Assembly: GCA_025449475.1 (NCBI GenBank)
Contig: JANWJM010000059.1
Location: 1 to 14,558, forward strand
Origin: Thermoactinomycetaceae bacterium
GTDB lineage: Bacteria > Bacillota > Bacilli > Thermoactinomycetales > Thermoactinomycetaceae
Direction: 5' to 3'
Length of the DNA stretch: 14,558 nt
Part shown: positions 1 to 7,387 of the stretch, one piece after another
How positions within the stretch are numbered: position 1 is the first letter of the stretch
Layout of the letters: every line of letters starts with the position of its first letter
Program-made: the position numbers and the translations under genes
The notes under the pieces: generated by a model
Databases searched by the model: none
The model's input: the letters and a program-made list of their open reading frames with translations, nothing else
Told to the model about the DNA's origin: nothing

Positions 1-553
1 AGTGAGCCATCTTCACCAATGCTTTCCGACGATAGGAATGTTTGATTCGCTGTTCATAGGGAAGTTGTTGCAGTACGCAATTTTCCCCTTCTGGGACAAA
101 GATCGGATCAAAGGGAAGCCCGGACTCTGGAGCGAGCGTTTGCTCACTTTGAAAAAAAAGATGACCAAACGTTTTCGCTGAAAACACCTTGATCGCTCCC
201 TGCCAATGAGCAGCAATCGCCCCTTCAAACCAAGCTTTTTTTGATTCATGCATCAGTAATTTCTTAATTCCCCGATAACCAATCCCTTGGAAAACCCGCT
301 TTGATAGGATTCCCGGAAATTGATGATACGCATCAAAAAAAATGCCGGAATCCTCTACAAACACATGGGTCATCCCTTTTGCAAGGACTTGATGCAATTT
401 ATGTAAGGCAACTTCGGAGATCGAGCCGGTGGTTGGTTCTTCAAAGTCAACCCCAATAGGTTCAATTTCAAAACCGAAGGGTGAAAGCACATAACGCGCT
501 TCACGAATCTTTCCCTCGTTTGAAGTGGCAAACAACAATTCTTTTTTTCTCAA
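1..553 (-). CDS. HAM1/RdgB-family non-canonical purine NTP pyrophosphatase (partial, 3' end outside window)
   Basis: Members of this family hydrolyse ITP, dITP and XTP to the monophosphate plus pyrophosphate and so keep deaminated purines out of nucleic acids. The minus strand is open for 184 codons from a TTG at 553 to the window edge. The N-terminus reads LLFATSNEGKIREARYVL, the HAM1 substrate-binding start (T/S-x-N-x-G-K). It is followed by VEDSGIFFDAYHQFPGILSK (acidic catalytic segment), IGYRGIKKLL, LPFDPIFVPEG and KHSYRRKAL, all in family order. The FPG...SK, IG..GI..LL and FDPIFVPEG spacing resembles the archaeal-type branch more than typical bacterial RdgB. The TTG start is chosen because a GGATGGGG sequence lies just upstream and homology begins four codons later. 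There is no usable ATG in frame. The gene is divergent from pxpB. Family assignment is firm; the exact substrate is not shown. Confidence 0.85.
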   Translation of the reverse strand, partial: MRKKELLFATSNEGKIREARYVLSPFGFEIEPIGVDFEEPTTGSISEVALHKLHQVLAKGMTHVFVEDSGIFFDAYHQFPGILSKRVFQGIGYRGIKKLLMHESKKAWFEGAIAAHWQGAIKVFSAKTFGHLFFQSEQTLAPESGLPFDPIFVPEGENCVLQQLPYEQRIKHSYRRKALVKMAH

Positions 554-581
554 CGTTGATCCCCATCCATTTAACAACTGA

Positions 582-610
582 TTTGTATTTCTGCCTACTT
601 AACCTGACAA
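582..610 (-). promoter_or_regulatory. Putative sigma-A promoter of the HAM1-family gene
   Basis: On the minus strand a TTGTCA (-35, 605-610) is followed after 17 bp by TACAAA (-10, 582-587). The predicted start of transcription near 576 leaves a leader of about 23 nt before the TTG start at 553. The -10 is imperfect. Confidence 0.45.
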
Positions 611-617
611 AATGTAC

Positions 618-623
618 TATAAT
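618..623 (+). promoter_or_regulatory. Putative -10 element of the pxpBAC operon
   Basis: A consensus TATAAT lies 31 bp upstream of the GTG chosen as pxpB start. No good -35 is visible at 16-18 bp upstream, so the promoter may be weak or need an activator. It is interleaved with the divergent HAM1 promoter, whose -35 begins 8 bp away. Confidence 0.35.
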
Positions 624-653
624 CAATACAGAAAATTCCTTATCCATGAAGAG

Positions 654-1403
654 GTGATACGTATTCAATTCTTGCCAATGGGTGATCATGCCTTGCACCT
701 GATTGTGGGTGATCGCATTGATCTGTCCACTCATCGACGAGTCGTTCGACTCCATCAACAGTTAAAGCAAGATCCCATCCCGGAGGTGATTGAATGGGTA
801 CCTACCTACCAAGCCATTACATTCTTTTATTCTCCTAAAACCATCACCTATGATCAACTATGTTTTGAAGTGGAAAAACGCTGGCTTCAAGCCAAACAAC
901 AAACTACTTCGTTAACAACCCGTCGCATCGAAATTCCCGTTTTATACGGCGGACGCTGGGGTTTTGATCTAGATGAAGTCGCTTCCTACAACCAGTTGAG
1001 TCAGGAAGAAGTGATTCGCATCCATTCCCAAACCACTTATCTGGTCTATATGATTGGCTTCACTCCCGGTTTTCCTTATTTAGGAGGGATGTCCACACAA
1101 ATCGCAACTCCGCGAAAAAAGAATCCGCGAAATCGTGTCCCTCGAGGTTCAGTGGGAATTGCGGATCAGCAAACGGGGATTTACTCCCTTGCGACGCCTG
1201 GAGGGTGGAATATTATTGGACGTACACCTATCCAACTTTTCGATCCCCAACAACAGCCAGCAGTCCTTTTACAAATGGGGGATCAAATTCGTTTTTTTCC
1301 GATTGATGATCATGAATACCGCGAAATCGAAGAGGCCTATCAAAACCGATCTTTTCAGGTTTCAATAAGTGTGGTGAAGCTCGATGAACCGACGGAGAAT
1401 TGA
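654..1403 (+). CDS. pxpB: 5-oxoprolinase subunit PxpB (KipI/AHS1 family)
   Basis: PxpB works with PxpA and PxpC in ATP-dependent cleavage of 5-oxo-L-proline (pyroglutamate) to L-glutamate in the cytoplasm. The Bacillus subtilis homologue is also known as KipI, an inhibitor of the sporulation kinase KinA. The carboxyltransferase subdomain 1 (AHS1) signature is clear: GFTPGFPYLGGM at about residues 135-146, then PRKKNPRNRVPRGSVGIA, QTGIYSLATPGGWNIIGRTP and LFDP. The start is placed at GTG 654 because the family begins about ten residues before the conserved G-D. The longer frame from ATG 612 would begin upstream of the TATAAT. An AGAGGTGA at 650-658 could also serve an ATT at 663, so the exact start is uncertain. 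The last 20 bp overlap pxpA, which indicates translational coupling. Confidence 0.9.
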   Translation: MIRIQFLPMGDHALHLIVGDRIDLSTHRRVVRLHQQLKQDPIPEVIEWVPTYQAITFFYSPKTITYDQLCFEVEKRWLQAKQQTTSLTTRRIEIPVLYGGRWGFDLDEVASYNQLSQEEVIRIHSQTTYLVYMIGFTPGFPYLGGMSTQIATPRKKNPRNRVPRGSVGIADQQTGIYSLATPGGWNIIGRTPIQLFDPQQQPAVLLQMGDQIRFFPIDDHEYREIEEAYQNRSFQVSISVVKLDEPTEN

Positions 1404-2148
1404 TCTCAATGCAGATGTGGGGGAAAGTTTTGGCGCCTTTTCAATGGGACAAGATGAACACATCCTCCCTTGGATTACTTCTGCCAATATTGCCTGTGGA
1501 TACCATGGAGGGGATCCCCAAACAATCTTGCGAACGGTAAAAATGGCGGTTCAACATCGTGTTCACGTTGGTGCTCATCCCAGTTTACCTGATTTATTGG
1601 GCTTTGGTCGCCGAATGATGCAGATTTCACCGGAAGAGATCTATTCGATAATCATTGATCAACTTGGGAGTCTGCATGCTTTTGCTCATGTCTGCGGTAC
1701 GACCCTTCATCATGTCAAACCACATGGTGCTCTCTATAACATGTCGGCTCAAGACGAAGAGGTCGCAGATGCGATTGCCAAAGCCGTATATGACTTTCAA
1801 TCCGACTTGATCCTAGTTGGACTGGCGCAGAGTAAATCGATTCAAGCCGCAAAAAAATATGGGCTACGTGTCGCGGAAGAGGTCTTTGCGGACCGCACAT
1901 ATCAAGCGGATGGGACACTCACTCCACGCACTTCCCCTCATGCCATGATTCACGATGTAAAACAAGCTGTGAATCAAGTTCTGCAAATCGTTATGGAGAA
2001 AAAGGTTCAAACAATTAACGAAGCGATCATTCCGATGCATGGGGATACCGTGTGTATCCACGGAGATCACCCACAGGCGACTCTCTTGGTTAAGCAACTT
2101 CACCGCACATTGCGTGCAAAGGGTATTGAGTTGAAGGGAATGGAGTAA
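1384..2148 (+). CDS. pxpA: 5-oxoprolinase subunit PxpA (LamB/YcsF family)
   Basis: PxpA is the LamB/YcsF-family subunit of the prokaryotic 5-oxoprolinase PxpABC, acting on pyroglutamate in the cytoplasm. The 254-aa length is normal for the family. Diagnostic blocks are DLNADVGESFG (residues 7-17), SANIACGYHGGDP (33-45), VGAHPSLPD (62-70), HHVKPHGALYN (109-119), AEEVFADRTYQADGTLTPR and VCIHGDHP near the C-terminus. His and Asp residues in these blocks form the putative metal/active site. The ATG lies inside the 3' end of pxpB, with GGTGAAG just upstream. The gene is second in a B-A-C operon, and pxpC follows after 2 bp. Confidence 0.95.
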   Translation: MNRRRIDLNADVGESFGAFSMGQDEHILPWITSANIACGYHGGDPQTILRTVKMAVQHRVHVGAHPSLPDLLGFGRRMMQISPEEIYSIIIDQLGSLHAFAHVCGTTLHHVKPHGALYNMSAQDEEVADAIAKAVYDFQSDLILVGLAQSKSIQAAKKYGLRVAEEVFADRTYQADGTLTPRTSPHAMIHDVKQAVNQVLQIVMEKKVQTINEAIIPMHGDTVCIHGDHPQATLLVKQLHRTLRAKGIELKGME

Positions 2149-2150
2149 AA

Positions 2151-3110
2151 ATGGGAATTGAGATTTACAATGGCGGTATGTTAACAACGATCCAAGATTT
2201 GGGTCGCATGGGATATCAATCACAAGGGATTGTGGTTTCCGGTGCAATGGATCCTTTTGCATTGCAAATCGCCAACCTTTTGGTGGGAAATGCCCCCGAT
2301 GAGCCCGCCATTGAAATCACTTTAATGGGTCCGACACTGGAAGCCAAATCTGATCTCATTGTTGCCGTGACAGGAGCCGATTTGGGACTTGAGATTAATG
2401 GAAAACCCGCTCCGCTGTGGGAAACCATCCCCTTTCGCAAAGGAGAAATCATGCGGTTTTCAGGAAGTCGAAACAATGGCGTTCGCGCCTATCTTGCTGT
2501 ACAAGGAGGATGGGAAGCTGACTCTTTGTTTGGCAGCTACGCAACCTATCTGATGGCGGGAATCGGGGGTCATCAAGGACGCGCATTGCAAGCAGGTGAC
2601 CAACTCAAAGTAAAAAAACAAATCCCATCCCGTAAGCGTTTTTTTCATCGGAAATTACCACCTGCCTTGATTCCACGTTACACCCCACATAAACGGATAC
2701 GGGTCATGCTCGGAATCAATCAAGATGCATTTACGGAAGAAGGAATCCAAACATTCCTGACCCATTCATACCAAATCACACCCCGATTCAACCGTATGGG
2801 GATGCGATTATCTGGACCAAAGATTACACACTGCAAACCGGCCGATATTCTTTCAACAACTGTTACCTATGGTACGATTCAAGTCCCTGCCAACGGGCAA
2901 CCGATTATTTTACTTGCAGATCGTCAGACAACAGGGGGCTATACACAGATCGCTAACGTGATTACCGTTGATCTCCCTTTATTGGGACAAAGTCGCGCAG
3001 GAGAAACCCTCTCTTTTCAAACGATTTCCATGAAAGAAGCACAGCGTTTAGTCATGGAGCAGGAGCGTTTTCTCAAACAACTACAAGTGCATCAGTGGAA
3101 TCCGCTGTGA
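2151..3110 (+). CDS. pxpC: 5-oxoprolinase subunit PxpC (KipA/AHS2 family)
   Basis: PxpC is the biotin-dependent-carboxyltransferase-like subunit (AHS2, carboxyltransferase subdomain 2) of PxpABC; the B. subtilis homologue is KipA. The 319-aa protein shows the family N-terminus GGMLTTIQDLGRMGYQ (residues 8-23), then VSGAMDPFALQIANLLVGN, AVTGADLG, RAYLAVQGG and, near the C-terminus, LLADRQTTGGYTQIANV and LGQSRAGE. The ATG follows the pxpA stop by 2 bp and has a GGAG about 6 bp upstream. No kipR regulator gene and no ycsG-type transporter gene accompany the operon here, unlike B. subtilis. Confidence 0.95.
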   Translation: MGIEIYNGGMLTTIQDLGRMGYQSQGIVVSGAMDPFALQIANLLVGNAPDEPAIEITLMGPTLEAKSDLIVAVTGADLGLEINGKPAPLWETIPFRKGEIMRFSGSRNNGVRAYLAVQGGWEADSLFGSYATYLMAGIGGHQGRALQAGDQLKVKKQIPSRKRFFHRKLPPALIPRYTPHKRIRVMLGINQDAFTEEGIQTFLTHSYQITPRFNRMGMRLSGPKITHCKPADILSTTVTYGTIQVPANGQPIILLADRQTTGGYTQIANVITVDLPLLGQSRAGETLSFQTISMKEAQRLVMEQERFLKQLQVHQWNPL

Positions 3111-3122
3111 TTCCACTTGTTT
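3094..3122 (+). terminator. Possible terminator at the end of pxpC
   Basis: A perfect 8-bp inverted repeat (AGTGGAAT / ATTCCACT, loop of 8) spans the pxpC stop codon and is followed by TTGTTT. The U-tract is short, so termination may be partial. Confidence 0.4.
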
Positions 3123-3134
3123 GGGTCAGAGATA

Positions 3135-3143
3135 TGGTATGCT
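3135..3143 (+). promoter_or_regulatory. Putative extended -10 promoter of pyrD
   Basis: TGGTATGCT is an extended -10 (TGn plus TATGCT at 3138-3143). A weak -35 (TTGTTT, 3117-3122) lies 15 bp upstream. It overlaps the 3' edge of the preceding hairpin. This suggests that pyrD has its own start of transcription about 30 bp before its TTG codon. Confidence 0.45.
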
Positions 3144-3178
3144 AAAGTGATGCACATAAACAGAGGGAGTGACAACTG

Positions 3179-4267
3179 TTGTATTCATTACTTCGACCAT
3201 TTATCTTTCGCCTTGATCCCGAAACGGCTCATCGTTTCGTCATACGTGGGCTTTCTCTCATGCAATCCATCGCATGGTTAAGAAAGTCATTCTATCGACA
3301 AACCCTGATTGATGATCCCCGACTCAATAGCCGACACTTTGGACTTTTTTTTCCGAACCCTGTTGGACTTGCGGCAGGCTTTGATAAAAACGCTCATGTC
3401 TATCCTGGACTATCCGCGTTGGGCTTTGGTTTCGTTGAGGTGGGCACCTTAACACCACGACCTCAGGCAGGGAATCCCAAGCCCCGAATTTTTCGTTTTC
3501 CAGGTGAACAAGCATTGATTAATCGAATGGGTTTTAACAATGACGGAATCGAACAAGCCAAAGAATCCTTTTCTAAATTGCCACGCCCGAGCATTCCCAT
3601 TGGTATCAATCTAGGGAAAAATCGAGATACTCCCAATGAACAAGCGGTCGACGATTACTTAAAAGGACTCTCTCTACTTTATCCCTATGGAGACTACTTT
3701 GTGATCAATGTTAGCTCACCCAATACCAAGGGTTTACGCGACTTGCAACAGATGGACGCCTTGCAAAAGTTGTTAACAACAATCATCCAACAGCGGGATA
3801 GCTTAGCCGACAACTTCCAAATTTATCGTCCCATTTTACTGAAAATTGCCCCTGATCTTACGGAGGATGAAGTCACCCAAATAGTTCAAACAGCTCTCGC
3901 AACAAAAGTCGATGCATTGATTGCGACAAATACCACCCTTTCTCGCGAGGGTCTTTACTCCCCTTCGAGAAATGAAGCAGGTGGGCTTAGCGGTAAACCC
4001 TTGACGAACCGTTCGACCAAAATGATTCGCATGATTTATCAAATCACACGCGGTCAACTTCCGATTATTGGTGTGGGAGGCGTTTTTACGGGACAAGACG
4101 CTTTTGATAAAATCCGCGCAGGCGCAAATCTCATTCAAGTCTACACTGGCATGATTTATCAAGGACCATGGATCGCCAAAAAAATAAATGTCGAACTTTT
4201 GAAATTGCTCGATCAGCATCAGATTTCTTCGATTCAAGAGCTAGTCGGTCAGGGTGAAGAAATTTAA
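3179..4267 (+). CDS. pyrD: Dihydroorotate dehydrogenase, class 2 (quinone-dependent)
   Basis: The enzyme oxidises dihydroorotate to orotate (fourth step of pyrimidine synthesis) and passes electrons through FMN to membrane quinone. The 362-aa protein has the class 2 N-terminal helical extension (LLRPFIFRLDPETAHRF), which binds the membrane and quinone and is absent from class 1. FMN and active-site blocks follow: GLAAGFDKN (63-71), NRMGFNNDG, NLGKNRDTP, NVSSPNTKGLRDLQ (177-190, holding the catalytic Ser of class 2), IATNTT, GGLSGKPL, PIIGVGGV and IQVYTGMIYQGP. The start is TTG at 3179, with GGGAG about 9 bp upstream. It stands alone rather than in a pyr operon. Many Bacilli instead carry a class 1B enzyme with PyrK; no pyrK is seen here. 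Confidence 0.95.
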   Translation: MYSLLRPFIFRLDPETAHRFVIRGLSLMQSIAWLRKSFYRQTLIDDPRLNSRHFGLFFPNPVGLAAGFDKNAHVYPGLSALGFGFVEVGTLTPRPQAGNPKPRIFRFPGEQALINRMGFNNDGIEQAKESFSKLPRPSIPIGINLGKNRDTPNEQAVDDYLKGLSLLYPYGDYFVINVSSPNTKGLRDLQQMDALQKLLTTIIQQRDSLADNFQIYRPILLKIAPDLTEDEVTQIVQTALATKVDALIATNTTLSREGLYSPSRNEAGGLSGKPLTNRSTKMIRMIYQITRGQLPIIGVGGVFTGQDAFDKIRAGANLIQVYTGMIYQGPWIAKKINVELLKLLDQHQISSIQELVGQGEEI

Positions 4268-4635
4268 TTATTCTCTAAAAAAAGAAGCAATTCCTATATT
4301 CCGGATCAGGAACTGCTTCTTTATTGCTTCATCAGGTTCATTATCATGACCACTGACCACTTCCCATAGATCAATCTCAGGGGTTCTGGATGCTAATCTG
4401 TGATTCAATATTCCCCAAGATCAATTATTTCATAGCTCGTTTTATTTCTGCGATGCATCTGAATATATTTGTTGATTTTTTGTTTGTTTTTGGTGATCAT
4501 TCGCTTTTTCCCGTGACGCAGATGCCAACACAGCGATGAGCCCCATTTTACCTGTTCAATTACAATATCCGCCCCATCAAAACCAGGGATTTGAATGGTT
4601 CTCCGAACTTGGATTTTAATAATATCAACCCCGCT
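4268..4635 (-). pseudogene. Possible decayed gene: two overlapping short open frames in a 555-bp gap
   Basis: The pyrD-yvoF gap (4268-4822) has no convincing intact gene. On the minus strand a 76-codon open frame (4405-4635) has no usable start near its beginning. It encodes a basic, codon-like stretch containing IQIPGFDGADIVIEQVKW and LRHGKKRMITKNKQKI. Its TGA overlaps the TTG of a second 46-codon frame (4268-4408; TTGA), which contains EIDLWEVVSGHDNEPDEA and runs into the terminator. Neither part matches a family I recognise. Together they look like a frameshifted remnant, though chance is possible. The rest of the gap (4636-4822) shows only small palindromes (4754-4771 and 4799-4810). Confidence 0.2.
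4281..4325. terminator. Rho-independent terminator, probably bidirectional
   Basis: A 15-bp stem (AAAGAAGCAATTCCT / AGGAACTGCTTCTTT, one mismatch or wobble, loop of 12) sits 13 bp after the pyrD stop. On the plus strand the U-tract is short. On the minus strand the right side gives seven consecutive T residues, so it is a strong terminator in that direction. Confidence 0.7.
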
Positions 4636-4822
4636 TCAATGATCATACAATCTCTACCAATTGAGTCCACATTTCAACGCAGGAAATCGAATCGATTCCA
4701 TTACAGACTGTTGACAAAGCTCCTATCCTGACTCTCCTCCATCAATAAACTTAAATGGAATCCCTTCCATTATAGCTTGTTTACCATGATTTTTCTTCAT
4801 CCATATGGATTTCTAGCTCGAT

Positions 4823-5305
4823 TTATTCAATTTTCCGAATCTGAAGTGGATTGCCAAAAGCAAAGTGGTGTGGGGGGATATCACGGGTTACCACCGCTCC
4901 AGCTCCAATGATCGAATGGTCACCAATGGTGACTCCCGGAAGAATGGTGGTATTGGCTCCGATCATGACATGATTCCCGATCTTTACCTCGCCCAGCCGA
5001 TACTCTGAGATTAAATATTCATGCGTGAGGATGGTTGTATGATAACCGATAATGCTATTTGAACCAATCGAAATTTTTTCAGGATAGAGGAGATCAAACA
5101 TCACCATAAAAGCGATGGCGGTCTGGTCTCCAATTTTCATTTTTAAAAAGGTACGATAAAGCCAATTTTTTAATCCCAACCAAGGAATATAGCGAGCCAA
5201 CCAAATCACACATGTTTGGTAGAAAACTTTCCAAAAAGAAATGGTTTGATAGAGCTGCCACAACGAGTTACTTCCCTGTACAGGGTATCGTTTCACTCGT
5301 CTCAT
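4823..5305 (-). CDS. yvoF: YvoF-like acyl/acetyltransferase with left-handed beta-helix (hexapeptide repeats)
   Basis: Product is a 160-aa cytoplasmic O-acetyltransferase-like protein of the maltose/galactoside acetyltransferase superfamily; the physiological acceptor is unknown. The N-terminus RYPVQGSNSLWQLY and the central segments LKNWLYRTFLKMKIG and FPEKISIG-like LYPEKISIGSNSIIGY resemble B. subtilis YvoF as I recall it. The C-terminal half consists of hexapeptide repeats (SIGSNSIIG, VKIGNHVMIGANTTILPGV, TIGDHSIIGAGAVVT) ending in FAFGNPLQI, the usual acetyl-CoA-binding end. THEYL supplies a candidate catalytic His. It lies 53 bp after lgt in the same direction, so it is probably the last gene of hprK-lgt-yvoF. 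In B. subtilis ppaX sits between lgt and yvoF; it is missing here. The ribosome binding site (GGGGTG) is weak. Confidence 0.8.
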   Translation of the reverse strand: MRRVKRYPVQGSNSLWQLYQTISFWKVFYQTCVIWLARYIPWLGLKNWLYRTFLKMKIGDQTAIAFMVMFDLLYPEKISIGSNSIIGYHTTILTHEYLISEYRLGEVKIGNHVMIGANTTILPGVTIGDHSIIGAGAVVTRDIPPHHFAFGNPLQIRKIE

Positions 5306-5358
5306 AAGAACACCCCATTAAATGTGAAAAACCGGTCTCTTCTCCCTATTCGAAAACA

Positions 5359-6282
5359 CTATGCTTCCTTCGAGTTGACTTCGGTTCCAGTCGCGACAAG
5401 ACGTGGATAGGTTTCTGAAACTTTTTTGAAACGGCGCCAAACAATGCTTCCTAAACCTACCAGTACCAATAATAGACTCATCAATTGAGCGATGCGGATA
5501 TTTCCACCTTCAAGCATTCCCGGCTCAAAAAATAAGGTCATCGGGGACCAAATGAAAGTGATCAAGCTCTCCAGCCACTCCGGTCCATGGAATGCTAAGC
5601 TATCCGTACGCAAACCTTCGATGAAAAAGCGCCCAAGCGAATACCAAATTAAATAACTGAAAAAGATTTCACCGCGTCGAAGATGAACAAAACGTAGCCC
5701 AATCAATAAAGCAAATCCAATCAGATTCCATATCGACTCATAAAGAAAGGTAGGATGGTAATAAGCTCCTTGGATACTCATTTGGTCAATCAGCCAATTG
5801 GGCAAATACAAGCCCTCGAGAAAGGAACGACTTACCTCCCCACCATGCGCCTCTTGATTGATAAAATTCCCCCAACGTCCAATCGCTTGACCTAAAATAA
5901 TACTTGGGGCAATGATATCAGCCAAGAGCAAAAAACTCTGTTTTTTCTTGCGCAAAAAGATGTAACCCGCAATAAAAGCACCGATGAGCCCTCCATGAAT
6001 GGCTAATCCTCCTTCCCAAACGGCGATGATTGAAGAAGGATTGAGTATATAATAATCCCATTGAAAAAGGACATAATACAATCGGGCTCCCACAATGGCG
6101 GATGGAATCACCCAGATCATCATATCGATAATCATTTCTCCATCCACTCCACGCCGATTGGCTTCCCGCACGGCCAGCCATAAGCCTAACAATGCAGCCG
6201 AACCCATGATAATCCCATACCAATAAATTTTAATGGGTCCAAATGACAATGCAACAGGATCAATCGCTCCCAAATAATACAT
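5359..6282 (-). CDS. lgt: Phosphatidylglycerol-prolipoprotein diacylglyceryl transferase
   Basis: Lgt is the integral membrane enzyme that attaches diacylglycerol from phosphatidylglycerol to the lipobox Cys of prolipoproteins, the first step of lipoprotein maturation. The 307-aa protein has several hydrophobic membrane segments. The family blocks are IYWYGI (19-24), GARLYYVLF, WEGGLAIHGGLIGA (89-102, holding the essential HGG), GRWGNFINQEAHGGE (135-149, the Lgt signature), HPTFLYES and FSYLIWYSLGRFFIEGLRTDSL near the last membrane span. The ATG at 6282 is preferred over the TTG one codon earlier because GGAGAGGAG is then 7 bp away. The gene lies 92 bp downstream of hprK with no clear terminator between, so cotranscription is likely. 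Confidence 0.97.
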   Translation of the reverse strand: MYYLGAIDPVALSFGPIKIYWYGIIMGSAALLGLWLAVREANRRGVDGEMIIDMMIWVIPSAIVGARLYYVLFQWDYYILNPSSIIAVWEGGLAIHGGLIGAFIAGYIFLRKKKQSFLLLADIIAPSIILGQAIGRWGNFINQEAHGGEVSRSFLEGLYLPNWLIDQMSIQGAYYHPTFLYESIWNLIGFALLIGLRFVHLRRGEIFFSYLIWYSLGRFFIEGLRTDSLAFHGPEWLESLITFIWSPMTLFFEPGMLEGGNIRIAQLMSLLLVLVGLGSIVWRRFKKVSETYPRLVATGTEVNSKEA

Positions 6283-6374
6283 CAATGAACTCCTCTCCTT
6301 CGCCTTCCACCAATAACCAATATTTTAGCCTAAACAAACCGAAAGTGAAACCGTCGAATCCGGCACACTCCTGT

Positions 6375-7307
6375 CTAAAAAAGATCGTCACCAAGTGTTT
6401 TGTTTAACTGCTGTACAATTTGCTGTGTTGCATGAAACCCTAAGCGTTTTAAGCGAAAATTCATAGCAGCTACTTCGATAATAACGGCAAGATTCCTTCC
6501 TGGTCGAACCGGCACAGTTAATTTGGTTACTTCGGTATCAATAATTTTATACTTTTCTTCATCCAATCCTAATCGATCATAATACGTATGCTCTTGCCAA
6601 ATTTCCAACTGGATGACTAATGATATTTTCTTTTTATCTCGTACAGCTCCTGCTCCAAAAAGGGTCATCACATTAATAATTCCTACTCCGCGAATTTCAA
6701 GCAGATATCGAATCAGTTCGGGAGCTTGACCGACCAACGAATTTTCATCATACTGATAAATCTCGACTGCATCATCTGCGACCAAGCGATGCCCACGTTT
6801 GACAAGTTCAAGCGCTGTTTCACTCTTTCCAATACCGCTCTTTCCGATAATCAATACACCAATGCCATAGACATCCACCAAAACCCCATGTAGTGTTGTC
6901 GATGGAGCCAGAACATGTTCCAAATAATTGGTTACGCGACTGCCAAACTTCGTTGTCGCCATTTCGGTTCGTAATAATGGAACCTTCTTTTTTTCGGCTT
7001 CATGGATCAGTTCATCGGGAGCCTTCTGCCCCCTCGTTACGATAATACATGGGATTTCAGGATGGCAGAATTGCTGAATCCGTTCACGTCGTTCATGGGC
7101 ACTTAAACCCGAAATAAATGTAAGCTCACTTTTTCCTAACAGCTGAATGCGTTCCACTGGATGATATTTAAAGAAACCCGCCAGTTCTAGCCCTGGACGA
7201 TAAATATCACTCACCTGAATCTCACGATCCAACTGCTTATATCCAAACAGGATGTCTAACTTCAATTCTTCAACCAAATCTCTTACAATGACTTTCTTAT
7301 CCTTCAA
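6375..7307 (-). CDS. hprK: HPr kinase/phosphorylase
   Basis: HprK phosphorylates HPr on Ser46 with ATP or pyrophosphate and removes that phosphate. It thereby controls CcpA-dependent carbon catabolite repression in low-GC Gram-positives. The protein is about 310 aa, the normal length. Visible parts are the N-terminal domain (YRPGLELAGFF, RIQLLGKSELTF), HGVLVDVYGIGVLI, the P-loop GKSGIGKS (about 155-162), HRLVADDAVEIYQ, LEIRGVGIINVMTLFGAGAV, DRLGLDEE and the HprK signature RPGRNLAVIIEVAAMNFRL near the C-terminus. The TTG at 7307 is chosen because GGAGGG lies 6 bp upstream. The in-frame TTG at 7322 sits almost at the predicted transcription start. The gene is first of hprK-lgt-yvoF, as in Bacillus. 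Confidence 0.97.
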   Translation of the reverse strand: MKDKKVIVRDLVEELKLDILFGYKQLDREIQVSDIYRPGLELAGFFKYHPVERIQLLGKSELTFISGLSAHERRERIQQFCHPEIPCIIVTRGQKAPDELIHEAEKKKVPLLRTEMATTKFGSRVTNYLEHVLAPSTTLHGVLVDVYGIGVLIIGKSGIGKSETALELVKRGHRLVADDAVEIYQYDENSLVGQAPELIRYLLEIRGVGIINVMTLFGAGAVRDKKKISLVIQLEIWQEHTYYDRLGLDEEKYKIIDTEVTKLTVPVRPGRNLAVIIEVAAMNFRLKRLGFHATQQIVQQLNKTLGDDLF

Positions 7308-7333
7308 ACATTTTCCCTCCAATCCAATCCACT

Positions 7334-7361
7334 TTTATACTAACCTACAAAAAAACATCAA
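7334..7361 (-). promoter_or_regulatory. Putative sigma-A promoter of the hprK-lgt operon
   Basis: On the minus strand TTGATG (-35, 7356-7361) and TATAAA (-10, 7334-7339) are separated by 16 bp. The predicted transcript starts near 7327, giving a leader of about 20 nt before the TTG start of hprK. Confidence 0.55.
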
Positions 7362-7387
7362 GCAAAACAAAGATGAGATGGAAAATG

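Noticed and set aside
13..249. Minus-strand frame of 78 codons and the 85-codon frame at 501-758
   Set aside because: Both are shadows in other frames of the HAM1-family gene and pxpB; the HAM1 frame carries the recognisable motifs.
911..3790. GTTAAC-like sequences within pxp and pyrD genes (near 911, 2177 and 3773)
   Set aside because: They lie inside coding sequence and match only half of the operator box, so they are not counted as operator sites.
4799..4810. 12-bp palindrome ATCCATATGGAT and the small inverted repeat at 4754-4771
   Set aside because: They are isolated, short and not near a promoter or gene start; such palindromes occur by chance.
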